From contig NZ_CP020660.1 of NCBI RefSeq assembly GCF_002381345.1, positions 744,001-808,000 on the forward strand: a DNA stretch of 64,000 bases, given 5' to 3'. Of the stretch, positions 43,385 through 55,056 are shown one piece after another. This DNA comes from Candidatus Enterovibrio altilux. Its GTDB lineage: Bacteria > Pseudomonadota > Gammaproteobacteria > Enterobacterales > Vibrionaceae. Under the pieces are notes generated by a model. That model was not told the origin of the DNA, did no database searches, and saw only the letters and a program-made list of their open reading frames with translations. Position numbers and translations under genes: made by a program. How positions within the stretch are numbered: position 1 is the stretch's first letter; each line of letters opens with the position of its first letter.

Positions 43385-43705
43385 TTATCAAATGGCAGTA
43401 AATCATATTTAGGACCATAATTGTATTGTGGTTGAGTATAGTTCAATAATACTCGCTGTTATTCTGTCACTACATCAAAAATGCAGCGTAATTATGATCA
43501 CTAACTTTCTTAATATTGCGCAAGCTATCTAAAAGCGAGTCTACATTATTGAAAATAAGAGGCACTTGGGATACAAACTTCTAAGCATTTCAGGAAAAAA
43601 TAGCAAAACAAGCATTGTGTGCATATGATTTTTATCGATTCTTTGCTGGACGGGTAGCCTGGATGTAAATCGAGGGCAATAACTTTAAATTAGCTTATTG
43701 GACTT
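43385..43705 (+). pseudogene. DeoR-family regulator remnant upstream of glmS
   Basis: Shifted plus frames read DHNCIVVEYSS (family: DHDxIxIDSGSTT), then MITNFLNIAQAI, which matches MTNSLNIAQAL. Next comes IAKQALCAYDFYRFFAG, the AExALxxYDFDxLFxGxDG block, and SLDVNRGQ. The helix-turn-helix part is missing. A DeoR-type gene lies directly upstream of glmS in Vibrio, so position agrees. Amino-sugar control through this protein is lost. Confidence 0.7.
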
Positions 43706-43910
43706 AGCCAAGTAATAGCTGAAGTATTTTGAGGAGTGATTGTAATGATTGAGTCAAGGAAGATCGAATGGAAAATTCATACTTACGAATTACTTTAACA
43801 AAAAATTACACTATTTATCACCAATAATGATATCCACAGTGCCACAAAACTTATTATTACAAAATAGGCATAGAGGTGTTCAATACTCTCAATTAAATAC
43901 GGAGAAATTT

Positions 43911-45746
43911 ATGTGCGGAATTGTTGGCGCGGTGGCGCAAAGAGATGTGGCGGAAATTTTAATTGAAGGTTTACGTCGATTAGAATATCGTGGTTATGAT
44001 TCTGCAGGCTTAGCAGTTATTAATGATCAGCATCAACTCAATCGTTTACGCAGCTTAGGAAAAGTGCAGGTATTATCAGATGCACTAGACGCACAGCCTA
44101 TAACTGGTGGTACTGGCATAGCTCATACTCGGTGGGCCACACATGGTGAACCGAGTGAAAATAATGCTCACCCGCACATATCTGGTGAACATATTGCTGT
44201 TGTTCATAATGGCATTATTGAAAATCATGAATCCCTCCATAATACCCTTGTTCAACGAGGCTATATTTTTACGTCTAAAACTGATTCTGAAGTTATTGCG
44301 CATCTTGTTCATTGGGAATTAGCGCAAGGTGATTCATTACTTGAAGCCTTCCAGCGGACGATTAAACAACTAGAAGGTGCTTATGGTACTGTTGTGTTGG
44401 ATCGACGTGATCCTGAACGCTTGATTGCTGCTCGTTCAGGTAGCCCATTAGTAATTGGTTTAGGTATCGGTGAAAATTTTTTTGCTTCTGATCAACTTGC
44501 TCTTTTACATGTTACTCGTCGTTTTCTTTTTTTAGAAGAAGGGGATATTGCTGAGATTACTCGTCGTAATATTTATATTCACGATGTCGAGGGGATGCTG
44601 GTTGAGCGAAACGTCCAAGAATCGACGGTTAAGCATGATGCAGCTGATAAAGGCCCTTACCGCCATTACATGCAAAAAGAAATTTTTGAACAACCAAAAG
44701 CGATTATAAGTACTCTTGAAGGTCGAATCAATGCTAATTCTGTATTGATCGAAAGCTTAGGTCACGGTGCAAAAAAAATTTTTCAAAAAGCCGAACACAT
44801 TCAAATCATTGCCTGTGGCACCTCTTATAATGCTGGTATGGTCGCGCGTTATTGGTTTGAGTCTACTGCTGGCGTAAGTTGCGATGTCGAAATTGCATCG
44901 GAGTTTCGCTACCGAACTTTCGTTACTCGCTCAAACAGTTTACTCATCACGCTTTCGCAATCGGGAGAAACCGCAGACACGCTTGCAGCACTTCGATTAG
45001 CGAAAAAGCGCGGTTTTATGGCGACGATGACAGTATGTAATGCTGCTGGTTCTTCATTAGTGCGTGAGTCTGATATCGCCATAATGACGCGTGCTGGCAC
45101 CGAAATAAGTGTTGCATCTACTAAGGCGTTTACGACACAGCTCACAGTATTGCTGATAATGGTAACGGCACTAGGAAAACAAAAAGGTACTGTGAGTGCA
45201 AAAAAAGAAGCCGAAATCATAAGAGCGTTGCATCTCTTGCCTGCACACATTGAGCAAGCACTGATGTTTGATAAACGAATTGAAGTATTGGCTGAAGGAT
45301 TTGCCGATAAGCAGCATGCATTATTCTTGGGACGAGGGGAATTTTATCCTATAGCAATTGAAGCTTCATTGAAGCTTAAAGAAATTTCATATATTCATGC
45401 TGAAGCTTATGCCGCAGGAGAATTAAAGCATGGGCCTTTAGCCCTTATTGATGCAAACATGCCTGTTATTGTAATCGCGCCTAACAATGAGCTGCTAGAG
45501 AAACTGAAATCGAATATTGAAGAAGTGCGTGCGCGCGGTGGTCAATTATATGTCTTCGCGGATGAGTCTGCTGGGTTCCAAGCAAGTCAAGGTATGACCA
45601 TTATTACAATGCCACATGTTGAAGAAATATGTGCACCTATTTTCTATATTATTTCTATGCAACTGTTATCTTATCATGTAGCCCTGATCAAAGGGACAGA
45701 TGTTGATCAACCACGTAATTTAGCGAAAGCTGTAACAGTTGAGTAA
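43911..45746 (+). CDS. glmS: Glutamine-fructose-6-phosphate aminotransferase (isomerizing)
   Basis: GlmS makes glucosamine-6-phosphate from fructose-6-phosphate and glutamine, the first step of amino-sugar synthesis. The frame extends upstream to 43749, but the ATG at 43911 begins [13 protein letters not shown], which places the catalytic Cys next to the cleaved Met, and ACGGAGAA precedes it. That gives 611 residues. The glutaminase domain has [15 protein letters not shown] and [18 protein letters not shown]. Two SIS domains follow ([13 protein letters not shown] near 300, then [16 protein letters not shown]), ending KAVTVE. It is intact. No ribozyme or riboswitch is visible in the short leader. 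Confidence 0.98.
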   Translation: MCGIVGAVAQRDVAEILIEGLRRLEYRGYDSAGLAVINDQHQLNRLRSLGKVQVLSDALDAQPITGGTGIAHTRWATHGEPSENNAHPHISGEHIAVVHNGIIENHESLHNTLVQRGYIFTSKTDSEVIAHLVHWELAQGDSLLEAFQRTIKQLEGAYGTVVLDRRDPERLIAARSGSPLVIGLGIGENFFASDQLALLHVTRRFLFLEEGDIAEITRRNIYIHDVEGMLVERNVQESTVKHDAADKGPYRHYMQKEIFEQPKAIISTLEGRINANSVLIESLGHGAKKIFQKAEHIQIIACGTSYNAGMVARYWFESTAGVSCDVEIASEFRYRTFVTRSNSLLITLSQSGETADTLAALRLAKKRGFMATMTVCNAAGSSLVRESDIAIMTRAGTEISVASTKAFTTQLTVLLIMVTALGKQKGTVSAKKEAEIIRALHLLPAHIEQALMFDKRIEVLAEGFADKQHALFLGRGEFYPIAIEASLKLKEISYIHAEAYAAGELKHGPLALIDANMPVIVIAPNNELLEKLKSNIEEVRARGGQLYVFADESAGFQASQGMTIITMPHVEEICAPIFYIISMQLLSYHVALIKGTDVDQPRNLAKAVTVE

Positions 45747-45756
45747 ATGAAATGAT

Positions 45757-46515
45757 TATCTCCTGATTCAAATGCAGATAGCAAATCCAAACATAATTCA
45801 CTGTTAGATAATCATTTTTATTTTAGGCACCTTAGTCTTATCAGCTTACTTAACGCTTTTATTGTGGAAGAGGTTTATTAATCTGAGCATTATAATCTCT
45901 TACGCGCAATGTTCTTCCGAGGAGTTTTTTAATTCAAAATATTACCGTCTCTAATAGAGAACGCTTATAGTAACCATACCTCACTTTCCAATGCTTATTT
46001 GAACCGTATAGCTCCTGATCACTGACTGCTCAATTACGCGGTTGACTCTCCCTGTCCCATCAATGCCATGCTTTTCACTTCCATTCGCTTTCACCGTAGA
46101 CTTTTAACTCCGTAGAATTAATGGTTAAATACTGTATGATTTCTTTTGTCTTCATTTTGAACATAATATTAAACATTTTAGCTGATTAATGCATGAATAG
46201 TAAGCACATTACAACGGCAGTTGAGCAAATTTTAACATAGAATTAATGAATCCTTGCAGACCTCTCAATGGCATTGAAAATACATATTTAACTCTAAAAA
46301 CCGTAATAATGGCTAAGTCACTACACAAGTAAGGTCTCCCATGTTTACCCTGCTTAATGTGATTTCATAACTGAGTGGCTTCTTCATCAATACAGAATAT
46401 TAGTGAGCCACTATTGATTAAACTTAATTATATTTTTTTCAGTTGGTTGTTTAATAGCTAAACTTTTCCATGAACCCATATTTTTAAGTAAACTTAATTG
46501 TTCAAATCGTAGATC
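45757..46515 (-). mobile_element. IS5-family element, degraded, minus orientation
   Basis: It starts just after glmS in the right end (CTCCTGATTCAAATGCAG) and runs through the minus transposase to a left-end leader near 46515. It has many deletions. Confidence 0.75.
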
Positions 46516-46579
46516 AAGTATAAATAATACCAGCTTAATAATAAGTCATATACATTTTAGATCAGTCATATGATATGGA

Positions 46580-47959
46580 TTATTTAAAAAAAAAAGGACT
46601 TGGTTGAAATAGTCGCTCTACATCTGGGATATATTTTTTATCTACCAAGAACATCACCACGTGATCATCTTGTTGTATAATAATTTTATCATGTGCAATT
46701 AGAACTTCCTCTTCCCTAACTATTGCCCCAATTGTTGTGCCTGGTGGTAGCTTTATCTCACCTATAGCACGCCCAACTACTTTAGAATTACTAGCATCTC
46801 CGTGTGCAATGGCTTCAATGGCTTCAGCTGCACCACGACGGAGAGATGATACGTTAACAATATCAGCTTTACGTACGTGCGTTAGCAACGCTGAAATTGT
46901 TGCTTGTTGTGGTGATATTGCGATATCAATAACACCGCCTTGTACCAAGTCAACATAAGAGCCACGCTGGATAAGCACCATCACCTTCTTAGCACCAAGG
47001 CGTTTTGCCAACATGGCTGACATAATATTGGCTTCATCTTCATTAGTTACCGCAATAAAAACATCCATCTGATCGATCTGCTCTTCGCTCAATAGCTCCT
47101 GATCGGCGGCATCACCACAGAATACAATTGTATTTTCTAAAATTTCTGATAGATATTCTGCACGCTTTGGGTTGCGTTCAATCAATTTGACGCTGTATGC
47201 ACACTCAAGGCTTCTTGCTAAGGCAGCACCAATATTACCACCACCAACAATCATTATATGATTATATGGTTTTTCAAGACGTTGTAGTTCACTCATTACA
47301 GAGCGAATGTGATTACTGGCTGCAACAAAGAACACTTCATCATCTGCTTCAATGATAGTTGTGCCCTGTGGACGTATCGGACGGTCATGACGGAAAATAG
47401 CGGCAACACGGGTATCAATATGCGGCATATGTTCACGAAGAGCTGAGAGAGCGTTTCCGACCAGCGGGCCACCATAATATGCTTTTACTGCCACTAGGCC
47501 GACTTTATTATCGGCAAAGTTCACTACCTGTAATGCACCAGGATATTCGATCAAACGATGAATGTAACGCGTCACTAATTCTTCTGGGGCGATAAGGTGA
47601 TCTACTGGGCAAGCATTGACTTGAAATAATTGTTCTTTGGTAGCAAGGTATGCAGGGCTTCGGATTCGTGCGATACGATTAGGAGTATTATACAGGGTAA
47701 AGGCCACTTGGCAAGCAATCATATTGGTCTCATCAAAGTTGGTGACAGCAACTAACATATCAGCGTCCTTTGCGCCTGCTGTTAGCAGTGTGCCCGGGTG
47801 ACTTGCATAGCCTTGAACTACCCTCAAATCATATTTATCTTGTAGTTCTCTGAGGCGCTCGGGATTCTTATCTACGATAGTAATATCATTATTTTCACCA
47901 ACTAAATTTTCTGCCAATGTCCCGCCGACCTGCCCAGCCCCCAAAATAATGATTTTCAT
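46580..47959 (-). CDS. trkA: Trk potassium uptake system peripheral protein TrkA
   Basis: TrkA is the cytoplasmic NAD-binding gate of the TrkH/G potassium channels. The 459 residues hold two RCK domains. The first opens [19 protein letters not shown], with [14 protein letters not shown] and later [11 protein letters not shown]. The second starts near 232 with [18 protein letters not shown] and has [16 protein letters not shown]. Each half ends in a TrkA-C domain. It is the last gene of the def-fmt-rsmB-trkA run, 84 bases after rsmB. The TrkH partner is not in the window. Confidence 0.97.
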   Translation of the reverse strand: MKIIILGAGQVGGTLAENLVGENNDITIVDKNPERLRELQDKYDLRVVQGYASHPGTLLTAGAKDADMLVAVTNFDETNMIACQVAFTLYNTPNRIARIRSPAYLATKEQLFQVNACPVDHLIAPEELVTRYIHRLIEYPGALQVVNFADNKVGLVAVKAYYGGPLVGNALSALREHMPHIDTRVAAIFRHDRPIRPQGTTIIEADDEVFFVAASNHIRSVMSELQRLEKPYNHIMIVGGGNIGAALARSLECAYSVKLIERNPKRAEYLSEILENTIVFCGDAADQELLSEEQIDQMDVFIAVTNEDEANIMSAMLAKRLGAKKVMVLIQRGSYVDLVQGGVIDIAISPQQATISALLTHVRKADIVNVSSLRRGAAEAIEAIAHGDASNSKVVGRAIGEIKLPPGTTIGAIVREEEVLIAHDKIIIQQDDHVVMFLVDKKYIPDVERLFQPSPFFFK

Positions 47960-48043
47960 AACGCTTGTATGACCCTCAATATATTTTGACTTGCTATAAT
48001 TAACAGCAAAATGATTTTTTTATATTTAATAAAAAATCGTAAA

Positions 48044-49324
48044 TTATAAAGTTTTGCTGATTGTGGCGTAGTAAAAACCATCCATGTTTTCTTGTCCAGA
48101 AATAATTTGGCGTCCTGGTGCGTCTGGTGTACCTATTTTAAGAGTGGCATTATTTGTGCGTGCAAGAAATGCGGCAATTTGTTCTCCATTTTCTTGTGGC
48201 GCAATTGAGCACGTCGCATACACCAGCGTGCCACCAGGTTTTAACTGTGCCCACATTGCATCTAAAATTTCAGATTGAAGTGATACTAGTCGTGTAATGT
48301 CATCAGCACAACGTAGCCATTTGATATCCGGGTGACGGCGGATAATGCCAGTTGCTGAACACGGTGCATCAAGCAAAATGCGATCAAATTGTTCGCCATG
48401 CCAACAATCAGTTGGATAGCGAGCATCGCCACAAATAACCTGAGCTTTAAGTTTTAAACGGGTTAAATTTTCTTTTATACGAGTCAAACGAGTCGAATCA
48501 ACATCCATCGCAATCACTTTGACGCCGTTTTGGTGCTCTAATATATGGCATGTTTTTCCGCCCGGAGCTGCACAACAATCCAAAATTAATTCACCTGATT
48601 GTGGATTAAGGTAGTTAATTGCAAGCTGTGCGGCGGCATCCTGCACAGAAACTAAACCATCAGCAAAGCCAGGAAGTTCTAAGACACCACACGGAGAAGC
48701 AAGCATGAGTGCATCGTTAGCTTCCGAGTGAGTGTAAGTCTCTGTGCCATTTGCAGTTAGAAGAGTTCGATAACTATCACGTGTGTTGTGAACGCGATTT
48801 ATGCGTAGCCACATGGGTGCTTTTGCATGGTTGGCTTCAACCACTTGTTCCCACTGTGTTGGGTAAGCGTTCTGCAGTAATGCCAACAACCAGTCTGGGT
48901 GATTGTATTTACCTGAAGCATGGGTTACCGCAGCGGTATCTAAAATTTTTTGGTTGCGCTGATAACTGCGCAAGACTGCATTAACCAAACCATGCAGCTG
49001 AGGTTTTTTTAATACTTTGGTCGCATTAACTGTTTCAGCAACAATAGCATATAGTGGAATGCGCATGAAGGCCATTTGGTATAGACCAACTAAAATCAAG
49101 TGGTGGAATACACGTTGTTTACCTTTCAGTGGTTTATTCATCAAACTTTGAGTGATGGATTCAAGGCGAGGAAGCCAACGAAGTACACCGTAGCAGATCT
49201 CTTGCAATAGTGCGCCATCTCGTGGTAAAATTTTTTGTTGAGCTGATGGTAGTACTACAGTTAATGATTGCCCTTGATCTACCACTTGATAGATAACCTG
49301 TGCGGCAACAGCTCTTACATTCAT
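48044..49324 (-). CDS. rsmB: 16S rRNA (cytosine-967-C5)-methyltransferase RsmB
   Basis: RsmB methylates C967 of 16S rRNA using SAM. The 426 residues match. An N-terminal NusB-like domain (to about 140) has [16 protein letters not shown]. The catalytic domain has the SAM motif [16 protein letters not shown] (about 245-262), [18 protein letters not shown] with one catalytic Cys, and [13 protein letters not shown] with the other. It lies between fmt and trkA in the standard operon. The frame is intact. Confidence 0.97.
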   Translation of the reverse strand: MNVRAVAAQVIYQVVDQGQSLTVVLPSAQQKILPRDGALLQEICYGVLRWLPRLESITQSLMNKPLKGKQRVFHHLILVGLYQMAFMRIPLYAIVAETVNATKVLKKPQLHGLVNAVLRSYQRNQKILDTAAVTHASGKYNHPDWLLALLQNAYPTQWEQVVEANHAKAPMWLRINRVHNTRDSYRTLLTANGTETYTHSEANDALMLASPCGVLELPGFADGLVSVQDAAAQLAINYLNPQSGELILDCCAAPGGKTCHILEHQNGVKVIAMDVDSTRLTRIKENLTRLKLKAQVICGDARYPTDCWHGEQFDRILLDAPCSATGIIRRHPDIKWLRCADDITRLVSLQSEILDAMWAQLKPGGTLVYATCSIAPQENGEQIAAFLARTNNATLKIGTPDAPGRQIISGQENMDGFYYATISKTL

Positions 49325-49420
49325 AAAGGTACCTGCGTCAGGGAGTGCTCATAATTCAAAACTTACCTACAAAAAACTTATTACGAGCCACTAGCAAAAA
49401 CTAGCAAGCTCGTTTCCAAA

Positions 49421-50377
49421 TTATAGAGTATTACCAGGTACAAACCATTCTCGTCGGGAATTCAAAATATCCGCTGCACTCATTTCTTTTTTACTAGGTG
49501 GCTGAATTGAAGTGAGACGTAATATGCCATTACCAGTTACAATACGAATACCTGTTTTATCAGCAGACAAAATAATACCCGGTGCATAATCACTCTTTCC
49601 TGGTTCGGCTTCTGCATTCCACACTTTAATGTTATGTTCAACACCATGTACAGTCACAAAAAAATAACTCATTGGCCATGGATTAAAAGCACGAATACAA
49701 CGTTCAATTTCAACAGCACTTAGCGTCCAATCCACCAAAGCTTCTTTTTTGCTGAGTTTTTTCGCGTAGTTTGCAAGTGCATCATTTTGTTTTTCAGCTA
49801 AAGAGCGGCCACTTGCAATATCATTTAAACAATCAATCAGTATATTTGGCCCTAATTCAGCCAACCGTTCATAAAGCGTAGCACTAGTCTCTTTCTCTTC
49901 AATACTGAGGGTTGCTATTCTTAGCATGTTGCCAGTATCAAGGCCTTCGTCCATCTGCATGATAGTAACTCCTGTTTCTACATCTCCCGCCCAGATAGCA
50001 CGCTGAATGGGTGCTGCACCACGCCAACGCGGAAGAATGGAACCATGAGCGTTAATACAACCTAATCGAGGTATTTTTAATACTTCCGTTGGCATAATCA
50101 AACTGTAAGCTACAACAACCATGATGTCGGCTTCAATAGCGGCTAATGTTTGTTGTGCGTCTTTAGATTTCAAACTCGTAGGCTGATAAACTGGAATATT
50201 TTTTTCTATTGCCAACATTTTTACGGGACTAACTGTTAATTTCTTCCCCCGATTTGCATGACGATCAGGCAGCGTATATACCGCGACCACGTTATGATGT
50301 GAAGATAATAATGCTACTAAATGCCGAGCAGCAAAATTCGGCGTACCAGCAAATATAATACGTAATGATTGGTTCAA
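49421..50377 (-). CDS. fmt: Methionyl-tRNA formyltransferase
   Basis: Fmt formylates initiator Met-tRNA. The 318 residues match. It has [19 protein letters not shown] at the N-terminus, [20 protein letters not shown], and the formyl-donor motif [15 protein letters not shown] with the catalytic Asn/His. A C-terminal tRNA-binding domain runs from about 205. The start codon is TTG at 50377, preceded by TGAGG that overlaps the def stop, so it is coupled to def with seven bases between. TTG may lower expression. The frame is intact. Confidence 0.97.
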   Translation of the reverse strand: MNQSLRIIFAGTPNFAARHLVALLSSHHNVVAVYTLPDRHANRGKKLTVSPVKMLAIEKNIPVYQPTSLKSKDAQQTLAAIEADIMVVVAYSLIMPTEVLKIPRLGCINAHGSILPRWRGAAPIQRAIWAGDVETGVTIMQMDEGLDTGNMLRIATLSIEEKETSATLYERLAELGPNILIDCLNDIASGRSLAEKQNDALANYAKKLSKKEALVDWTLSAVEIERCIRAFNPWPMSYFFVTVHGVEHNIKVWNAEAEPGKSDYAPGIILSADKTGIRIVTGNGILRLTSIQPPSKKEMSAADILNSRREWFVPGNTL

Positions 50378-50384
50378 GAAAACC

Positions 50385-50897
50385 TCAGTTGGTTCTTCCG
50401 TTAGTGCGTTTTATTTTTTCGAACTTTTGTTTGATACGTTGTTGCTTCAATGGTGACAGATAATCGACAAATAATTTACCTTTTAAATGATCAAGTTCGT
50501 GTTGAACACAGATTGCTAGCAGATTATCAGCATCAAATTGAAACTCTTTGCCATGGCGATCAAGCGCTGTCACCGTCACTTCTGATGCACGAGATACCAA
50601 TGCGCGAACGCCTGGTATAGATAAGCAACCTTCCTCAATACCATCTTCTCCTCGTTTATCTAGAATGACAGGATTAATCAGCACTATAGATTCATTCCGA
50701 TAGTCAGAAATATCCATTACAACGATACGTTCGTGAATATCGACTTGCGTCGCCGCAAGGCCAATACCTTCTTTTTCATACATTGTTTCAAGCATGTCAT
50801 TGATAACTTTTTGAAGTTCTAGTGTTATGCTTTCTACTGGCTTCGCCACGGTGCGTAAGCGATCGTCCGGGAAGGTCAAAACCTGCAATAGACTCAT
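50385..50897 (-). CDS. def: Peptide deformylase
   Basis: Def removes the formyl group from new proteins. The 170 residues match. The three motifs are complete: [10 protein letters not shown] (about 45-54), EEGCLSIPG with the metal-binding Cys (about 91), and QHELDHLKG with both metal-binding His and the catalytic Glu. AAGAGA lies before the ATG. It heads def-fmt-rsmB-trkA. The divergent neighbours of relatives (a LysM gene, dprA) are not seen; IS debris begins about 160 bases upstream. Confidence 0.97.
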   Translation of the reverse strand: MSLLQVLTFPDDRLRTVAKPVESITLELQKVINDMLETMYEKEGIGLAATQVDIHERIVVMDISDYRNESIVLINPVILDKRGEDGIEEGCLSIPGVRALVSRASEVTVTALDRHGKEFQFDADNLLAICVQHELDHLKGKLFVDYLSPLKQQRIKQKFEKIKRTNGRTN

Positions 50898-51056
50898 AAA
50901 TGTCTCTTAAATAGGTTGCTTTGTGCCATATCCAGCCTCAATGATTGGGCTAATTTTAGACATTTTGCAAATCAAATGACAGCATCAAAATAGAAAGCAT
51001 ACTTTTGGAAACAAAGAATATTTTAAAAGCTGATCATACTTCATTTGATGGATCTG

Positions 51057-51203
51057 AGTATTATTTCCTACATCAGGGAACTCAATCATCAACCTACGAT
51101 CTAAACAACTAGGTTCACCTACAGTATTTAGGTCTATAGACAAGTTTCGCTACACAATAAATTAACTAAAAAAAGTCTAATCAAGCTTTAATTAATCATG
51201 ACT
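51057..51203 (+). mobile_element. IS5-family left-end fragment
   Basis: It runs from near GAGTATTATTTCCTACATCAGG to TTAATTAATCATGACT, a plus left-end leader cut at the point where a minus copy begins. Confidence 0.7.
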
Positions 51204-52286
51204 GTATTTCTCAATTCTAGTTCAGATAGCAAACTTTAACATGATTAACTAATAGGCAAGCGTTTTCATTTTAAGCATACCTAGCCCTGTTAACGTGTTT
51301 AGCTCTTTTACCATAACGTAAGTTTCACTAATCTGAGCAATATAATCCCTTAGGCTCAATGTTCCCCCTTAGGAATCCTTTAACTCGAAACATTGTCGCC
51401 TTTAATAAGGAACGTTTATGGTAATTATACCTCATTTCCCAATGCTAATTTGAACCATATAACTTCTGGTAACTAACCGCTAAATTACACAGATAACCTC
51501 ATTCCCAAAAAGTTGCTCTTTTTCTTGATGAGATGAGTGAAACTGCTCGTTTAAGACAACTCGTCCCGTAACATCGTCTAGAGTCGTAAGCACCATCGCC
51601 CAATGTTTTATTAATTCTTCAGCGGGTCTATTTGAGTAAGTGAAGTGGAACTGCACCATAGGTCACATTTTATGCACTTAACTCAGCAGCAATTATTTCA
51701 TGCGTAGTTATATTTATCCCCAAATATAACTTTCATCAAACTCGACGTTTATCGTCAGTCCAATGCTTTTTTACTTTCCCTCTCTTCTTTACTGTAAATT
51801 TTTAACTCGGTAAAATCAATGATTAAGCAGTGGATGGTTCCTTTTATCTTCTGCTTGAACGCGACATTAACTGTTTTAGTTTACTTACTAATGCGTGAAT
51901 GATGAGGGCATAACAGCATCAGTTCAGCATGTTTGAACAGAAAATTAATGAATCCTTACAGATTTTTTAATGGCATTACAAATACGCATCTAGCCACGAG
52001 AACCGTCATAATAGGTAAGTCGCTAACTACATGAGGCCTTCCATGATGACCCCCCCATTTAGTTTGATTCCATAACTAAATGACTTTTTCATCAAACCAG
52101 AACATTAGTGAACCACTATTAATTAAAACTTAACTATACTGCTTCCAGTCAGTTGTTTTGTAGCGAAACTTGTTCATAGATCCAAATATTTAAGTTAGTC
52201 TAGCTATGCTTCAAGTGTAGGTTACTAATTTAGTCCACTCATTTAAGAGATAAAATTTATCTAAACTCGGATTGGGAAACAAAGCC
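51204..52286 (-). mobile_element. IS5-family element, minus copy, with a 28-base plus right end
   Basis: The minus copy spans from its right end at 51204 (GTATTTCTCAATTCTAG) to its left end near 52258. Then comes a plus right-end tail, CTAAACTCGGATTGGGAAACAAAGCC, to 52286. Together with the plus fragment at 51057, this looks like a minus copy lying inside the remains of a plus copy. Confidence 0.75.
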
Positions 52287-52482
52287 TCTGGACGGATATA
52301 TTTTAGTCAGTAAAATATTCATTTACTATTTTATAACAATGAAAACTTTTAATGTCGATTATAGTAAAATATCATGAAAGTTACGCAAGCAATGCAGAAA
52401 ATTTTAAAATTTTTATTGACTTCACAACTTAATCGTGTAAAATTCATTTTTTAATCATATAAATAATTTATTTTGTATTAGT

Positions 52483-52530
52483 GTTCTTTAATAATTTAGC
52501 TTATATAATTTGTGTAAGTACTTGTATTTT
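52483..52530 (+). promoter_or_regulatory. rRNA leader with boxA-like antitermination sequence
   Basis: GTTCTTTAATAATTTAG followed by TTTGTGTAAGTACTTGT matches the rRNA leader consensus TTCTTTAACAATTT...TGTGTGGGCACTTG. It lies about 160 bases before the 16S relic. It is one base off in the boxA core. No clear promoter with upstream element is visible before it. Confidence 0.6.
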
Positions 52531-52683
52531 TCAATAGACATAATATTTATCAGTAGACAGTGCAACATAAGATAACTAGATTCGTCAGAGTAAGCGCATC
52601 AATACGGTCAATGTGATTTTATTACATAGGAAAAAATAATTAAATATAAACTTAACCTTTTCTTTATAATAAAATTTAAATTT

Positions 52684-53814
52684 ATTTGAAGAGTTGAATT
52701 ATAACTAAGATTAAGCGCTACAACAGGCCTAACACATGCAAGTGTAACGGTAAGATTTTAGGAGCTTTCATTTACTAATGACGAATAGCAAATAAATTAT
52801 TAATAACTAAACACTTACCATTAGAATAAAAAATAATTTTTAAATATTTTACGTTAAGAATAGACCCAATGTAAATTAGTTCATTTGATAAAGATGAATT
52901 AGTTAAACTAAAACTAAAATAGAATTTAAATTTTTATTGAGTAGTAGCAGTAAAGCATATTGCACAATATACTTCTAACAGTGGAAAAATAGTATGATTA
53001 ATATTTAATATTATTTGACGTTATCTGCAGAAGAAGGGCTAGCTCACTCCATTGCAGCAACCATGGATAATACGGAAGGTTCGAACATTAATTAAAGTTA
53101 ATGAACACAAAACACATGCAGACGGTTTGTTCAGCAAAGATGTGAAAAGTCCCCAGGCTGAATTTAGAGCAATATTTTGAATTAGTAAGCTAGCATTTTG
53201 CAAAAAAGTAGCGTTTCATGTATAGTGTAAAAATTCATAAAACTCTTAAGAAATACTGATGGTAGGAAAAGCTTACCCTTTAGGTAAGAACTAACGATCA
53301 GATGCGAAAGTAATCTTCAATTTTAGTTTTCGAAGCTAACGCATGGAGTAGACCGTCAGAAACCGTGAAACGAGTACAGCATGGTTTCGTCATTTCATGC
53401 TGTACAATATTATTGTACATTCCATAACGAGCGTAACTCGTATTCTTATTTGCCCGCTAGTTATATCGATAACTTCAGAAAAACTACCGGCAAATAAGTT
53501 GGAAAAAATGTAAGGATGACACCCGATTAGCAGTAGTAAGACTACACATATCCTATAATATAGGATACATCTCAAAAAAGTATATTGTAGTCCAAATTAA
53601 ATGCATGCGATGTCATGAGATAGTAACCACTAGTAATCGTAGATCAGTGTGCTACAGGAAACACGTTACAAAACTTTGTACACACTGACAATTACACCAT
53701 AGGAGTACATTGCCTCATAAGTAAATAACTTAACCTTAAGAAGGACGTTTACTACGGAGGACATAACTAGAACTGAAACTATAGCAAGGTAACCTAAAGC
53801 TGGGCACTTCCTTA
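52684..53814 (+). pseudogene. rrs: 16S rRNA pseudogene
   Basis: Order and sequence follow 16S rRNA from end to end over about 1.13 kb instead of about 1.54 kb. Landmarks are GGCCTAACACATGCAAG (52726), GCAGAAGAAG with AATACGGAAGGTT (53030-53082), GCAGACGGTTTGTT (53118), GAAGCTAACGC (53331), GAGCGTAACTCG (53429), AGTAATCGTAGATCAG (53632) and GCAAGGTAACC (53783). Functional sites are destroyed. The 530 loop reads ATTGCAGCAACCATGG. The decoding site reads GTACACACTGACAATTACACC. The 3' end CACTTCCTTA lacks the anti-Shine-Dalgarno CCTCC. Several helices are deleted. It cannot make a working ribosome. Confidence 0.93.
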
Positions 53815-53924
53815 ACAATACTATTGATTCAGGTATTCACAGAATTTATATAGATTGAACAGTAATAGAGTGGAGAAGTTCAAGAACTTGAATGCGTTAG
53901 TAATTCGTTTGCTAACAACTGCGT

Positions 53925-54000
53925 GTCCCATTCGTCTAGAGGCCTAGGACACCGCCCTTTCACGGCAGTAACAGGGGTTCGACTCCCCTATGGGACACCA
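53925..54000 (+). tRNA. tRNA-Glu (anticodon TTC), in rRNA spacer
   Basis: It is 76 bases long with acceptor GTCCCAT/ATGGGAC, T arm GGGGTTCGACTCCCC and encoded CCA. The loop CTTTCAC gives TTC. The anticodon stem reads CCGCC/GGCAG, with a C-A mismatch where relatives have GGCGG, which may be an early sign of decay. Confidence 0.9.
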
Positions 54001-54002
54001 TC

Positions 54003-54078
54003 GGGTCGTTAGCTCAGTTGGTAGAGCAGTTGACTTTTAATCAATTGGTCGCAGGTTCGAATCCTGCACGACCCACCA
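54003..54078 (+). tRNA. tRNA-Lys (anticodon TTT), in rRNA spacer
   Basis: It is 76 bases long with acceptor GGGTCGT/ACGACCC, anticodon TTT in CTTTTAA, T arm CAGGTTCGAATCCTG and encoded CCA. All stems pair. Confidence 0.95.
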
Positions 54079-54394
54079 TTCTCTTCACAAGAAGATAAAT
54101 TATTTATATTTTTATAATTGTAGCACTGAATTTAATCGGGTAAGGGGTCTCTTAAACACAGGAAATATACTTTCAACCTGCTATAATTCACTTCTTAAAC
54201 ACATTTATGAAATGTCTTTAAGAAGTGAATGTAATTTTCCGTAAGGAAAAATATGACATTATGCTTTAATAATTTACAAAACCGATAGTATTAATAAATT
54301 TACTCCTCTAAATTAGTGAGAGAAAAATTTAATTTATATGAAAAAAATACCATTTAGGTTTTTATAACGTAGCTTAGCTTGAATATTGAGCCTA

Positions 54395-54672
54395 CATGTG
54401 TAAGATAGCTATGAAACATAGGCGTTCGGTTAGTGTGCATGCACTCTTTTGAATAGATGTAAAAATAGTTCATGGGGCAGTCTCTATAGACTCAACATAT
54501 ATAAGGAACGTCTAATCAAATAACATTTTTCACCTACGAGCTAATATAAACTGCAAAATTTGATATCTGAATCTGAATAGTTTTTAAAGGTTATTCAAGA
54601 CCATGATATAAGAGATGAAATGTGTAAGTCTTAAACTGGCCTATACTAATTTTTTTAAGTTTAACCATGTAA
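54395..54672 (+). pseudogene. rrl: 23S rRNA 3' relic
   Basis: Only the last domain is legible: AGATAGCTATGAAACATAGG near 54402 (23S: GTAGCTATGTxCGGAA), AAGGAACGTCTAATC near 54503 (23S: AAGGAACGTTTAAGAC), then TGTGTAAG, CCTATACTAAT and AAGTTTAACCATGTAA (54620-54672), matching the 3' end ACCAGTACTAATxxxC...CTTAACC. The remaining 2.6 kb is missing; 54079-54394 holds nothing I recognise. Confidence 0.75.
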
Positions 54673-54833
54673 TGTTTGTAGAATTATAGTAAACTCAAGA
54701 CAAAATAATAAGTGTATGCTGATATACAAGTTAAATTTGTAATAAATTTTTATATTTTGCTATTATATAACCGAGTGAAAAAACCGGTAATACATCTAGA
54801 GTAAAGTCAAAGACACGATACAATAACAAAATT

Positions 54834-54952
54834 TGCTTGACGACCATAGCGTTATGGACCCACCTGATTCCATGCCGAACTCAGTAGTGAAACGTAACAG
54901 CGCCGATGGTAGTGTGGATTTCTCCATGTGAGAGTAGGACATCATCAAGCTT
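54834..54952 (+). rRNA. rrf: 5S rRNA
   Basis: The sequence follows Vibrio-type 5S: CGACCATAGCG, GACCCACCTGATTCC, ATGCCGAACTCAG, GCGCCGATGGTAGTGTGG and GAGAGTAGGACATC are all in place at full length (about 119). The ends pair (GCTTGA/TCAAGC) with one C-A mismatch. It appears functional, although the 16S and 23S of the same operon are dead. Confidence 0.92.
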
Positions 54953-55056
54953 CTAATTTAGCATCATCTTTTAATAAAATGATGAAGATCATAGAAAAAT
55001 AAATTTTCGTTCTGAACGATAGTAATAATATAGAATGGAGATACTCATGTTCATGT

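Noticed and set aside
43749-43910. 54-codon N-terminal extension of GlmS
   Set aside because: GlmS needs its catalytic Cys directly after the initiator Met; the ATG at 43911 with a good ribosome site supplies this.
49383-49412. Hairpin CGAGC/GCTCG between rsmB and fmt
   Set aside because: It has no convincing T run in the fmt direction and sits inside a compact operon, so a terminator call is not supported.
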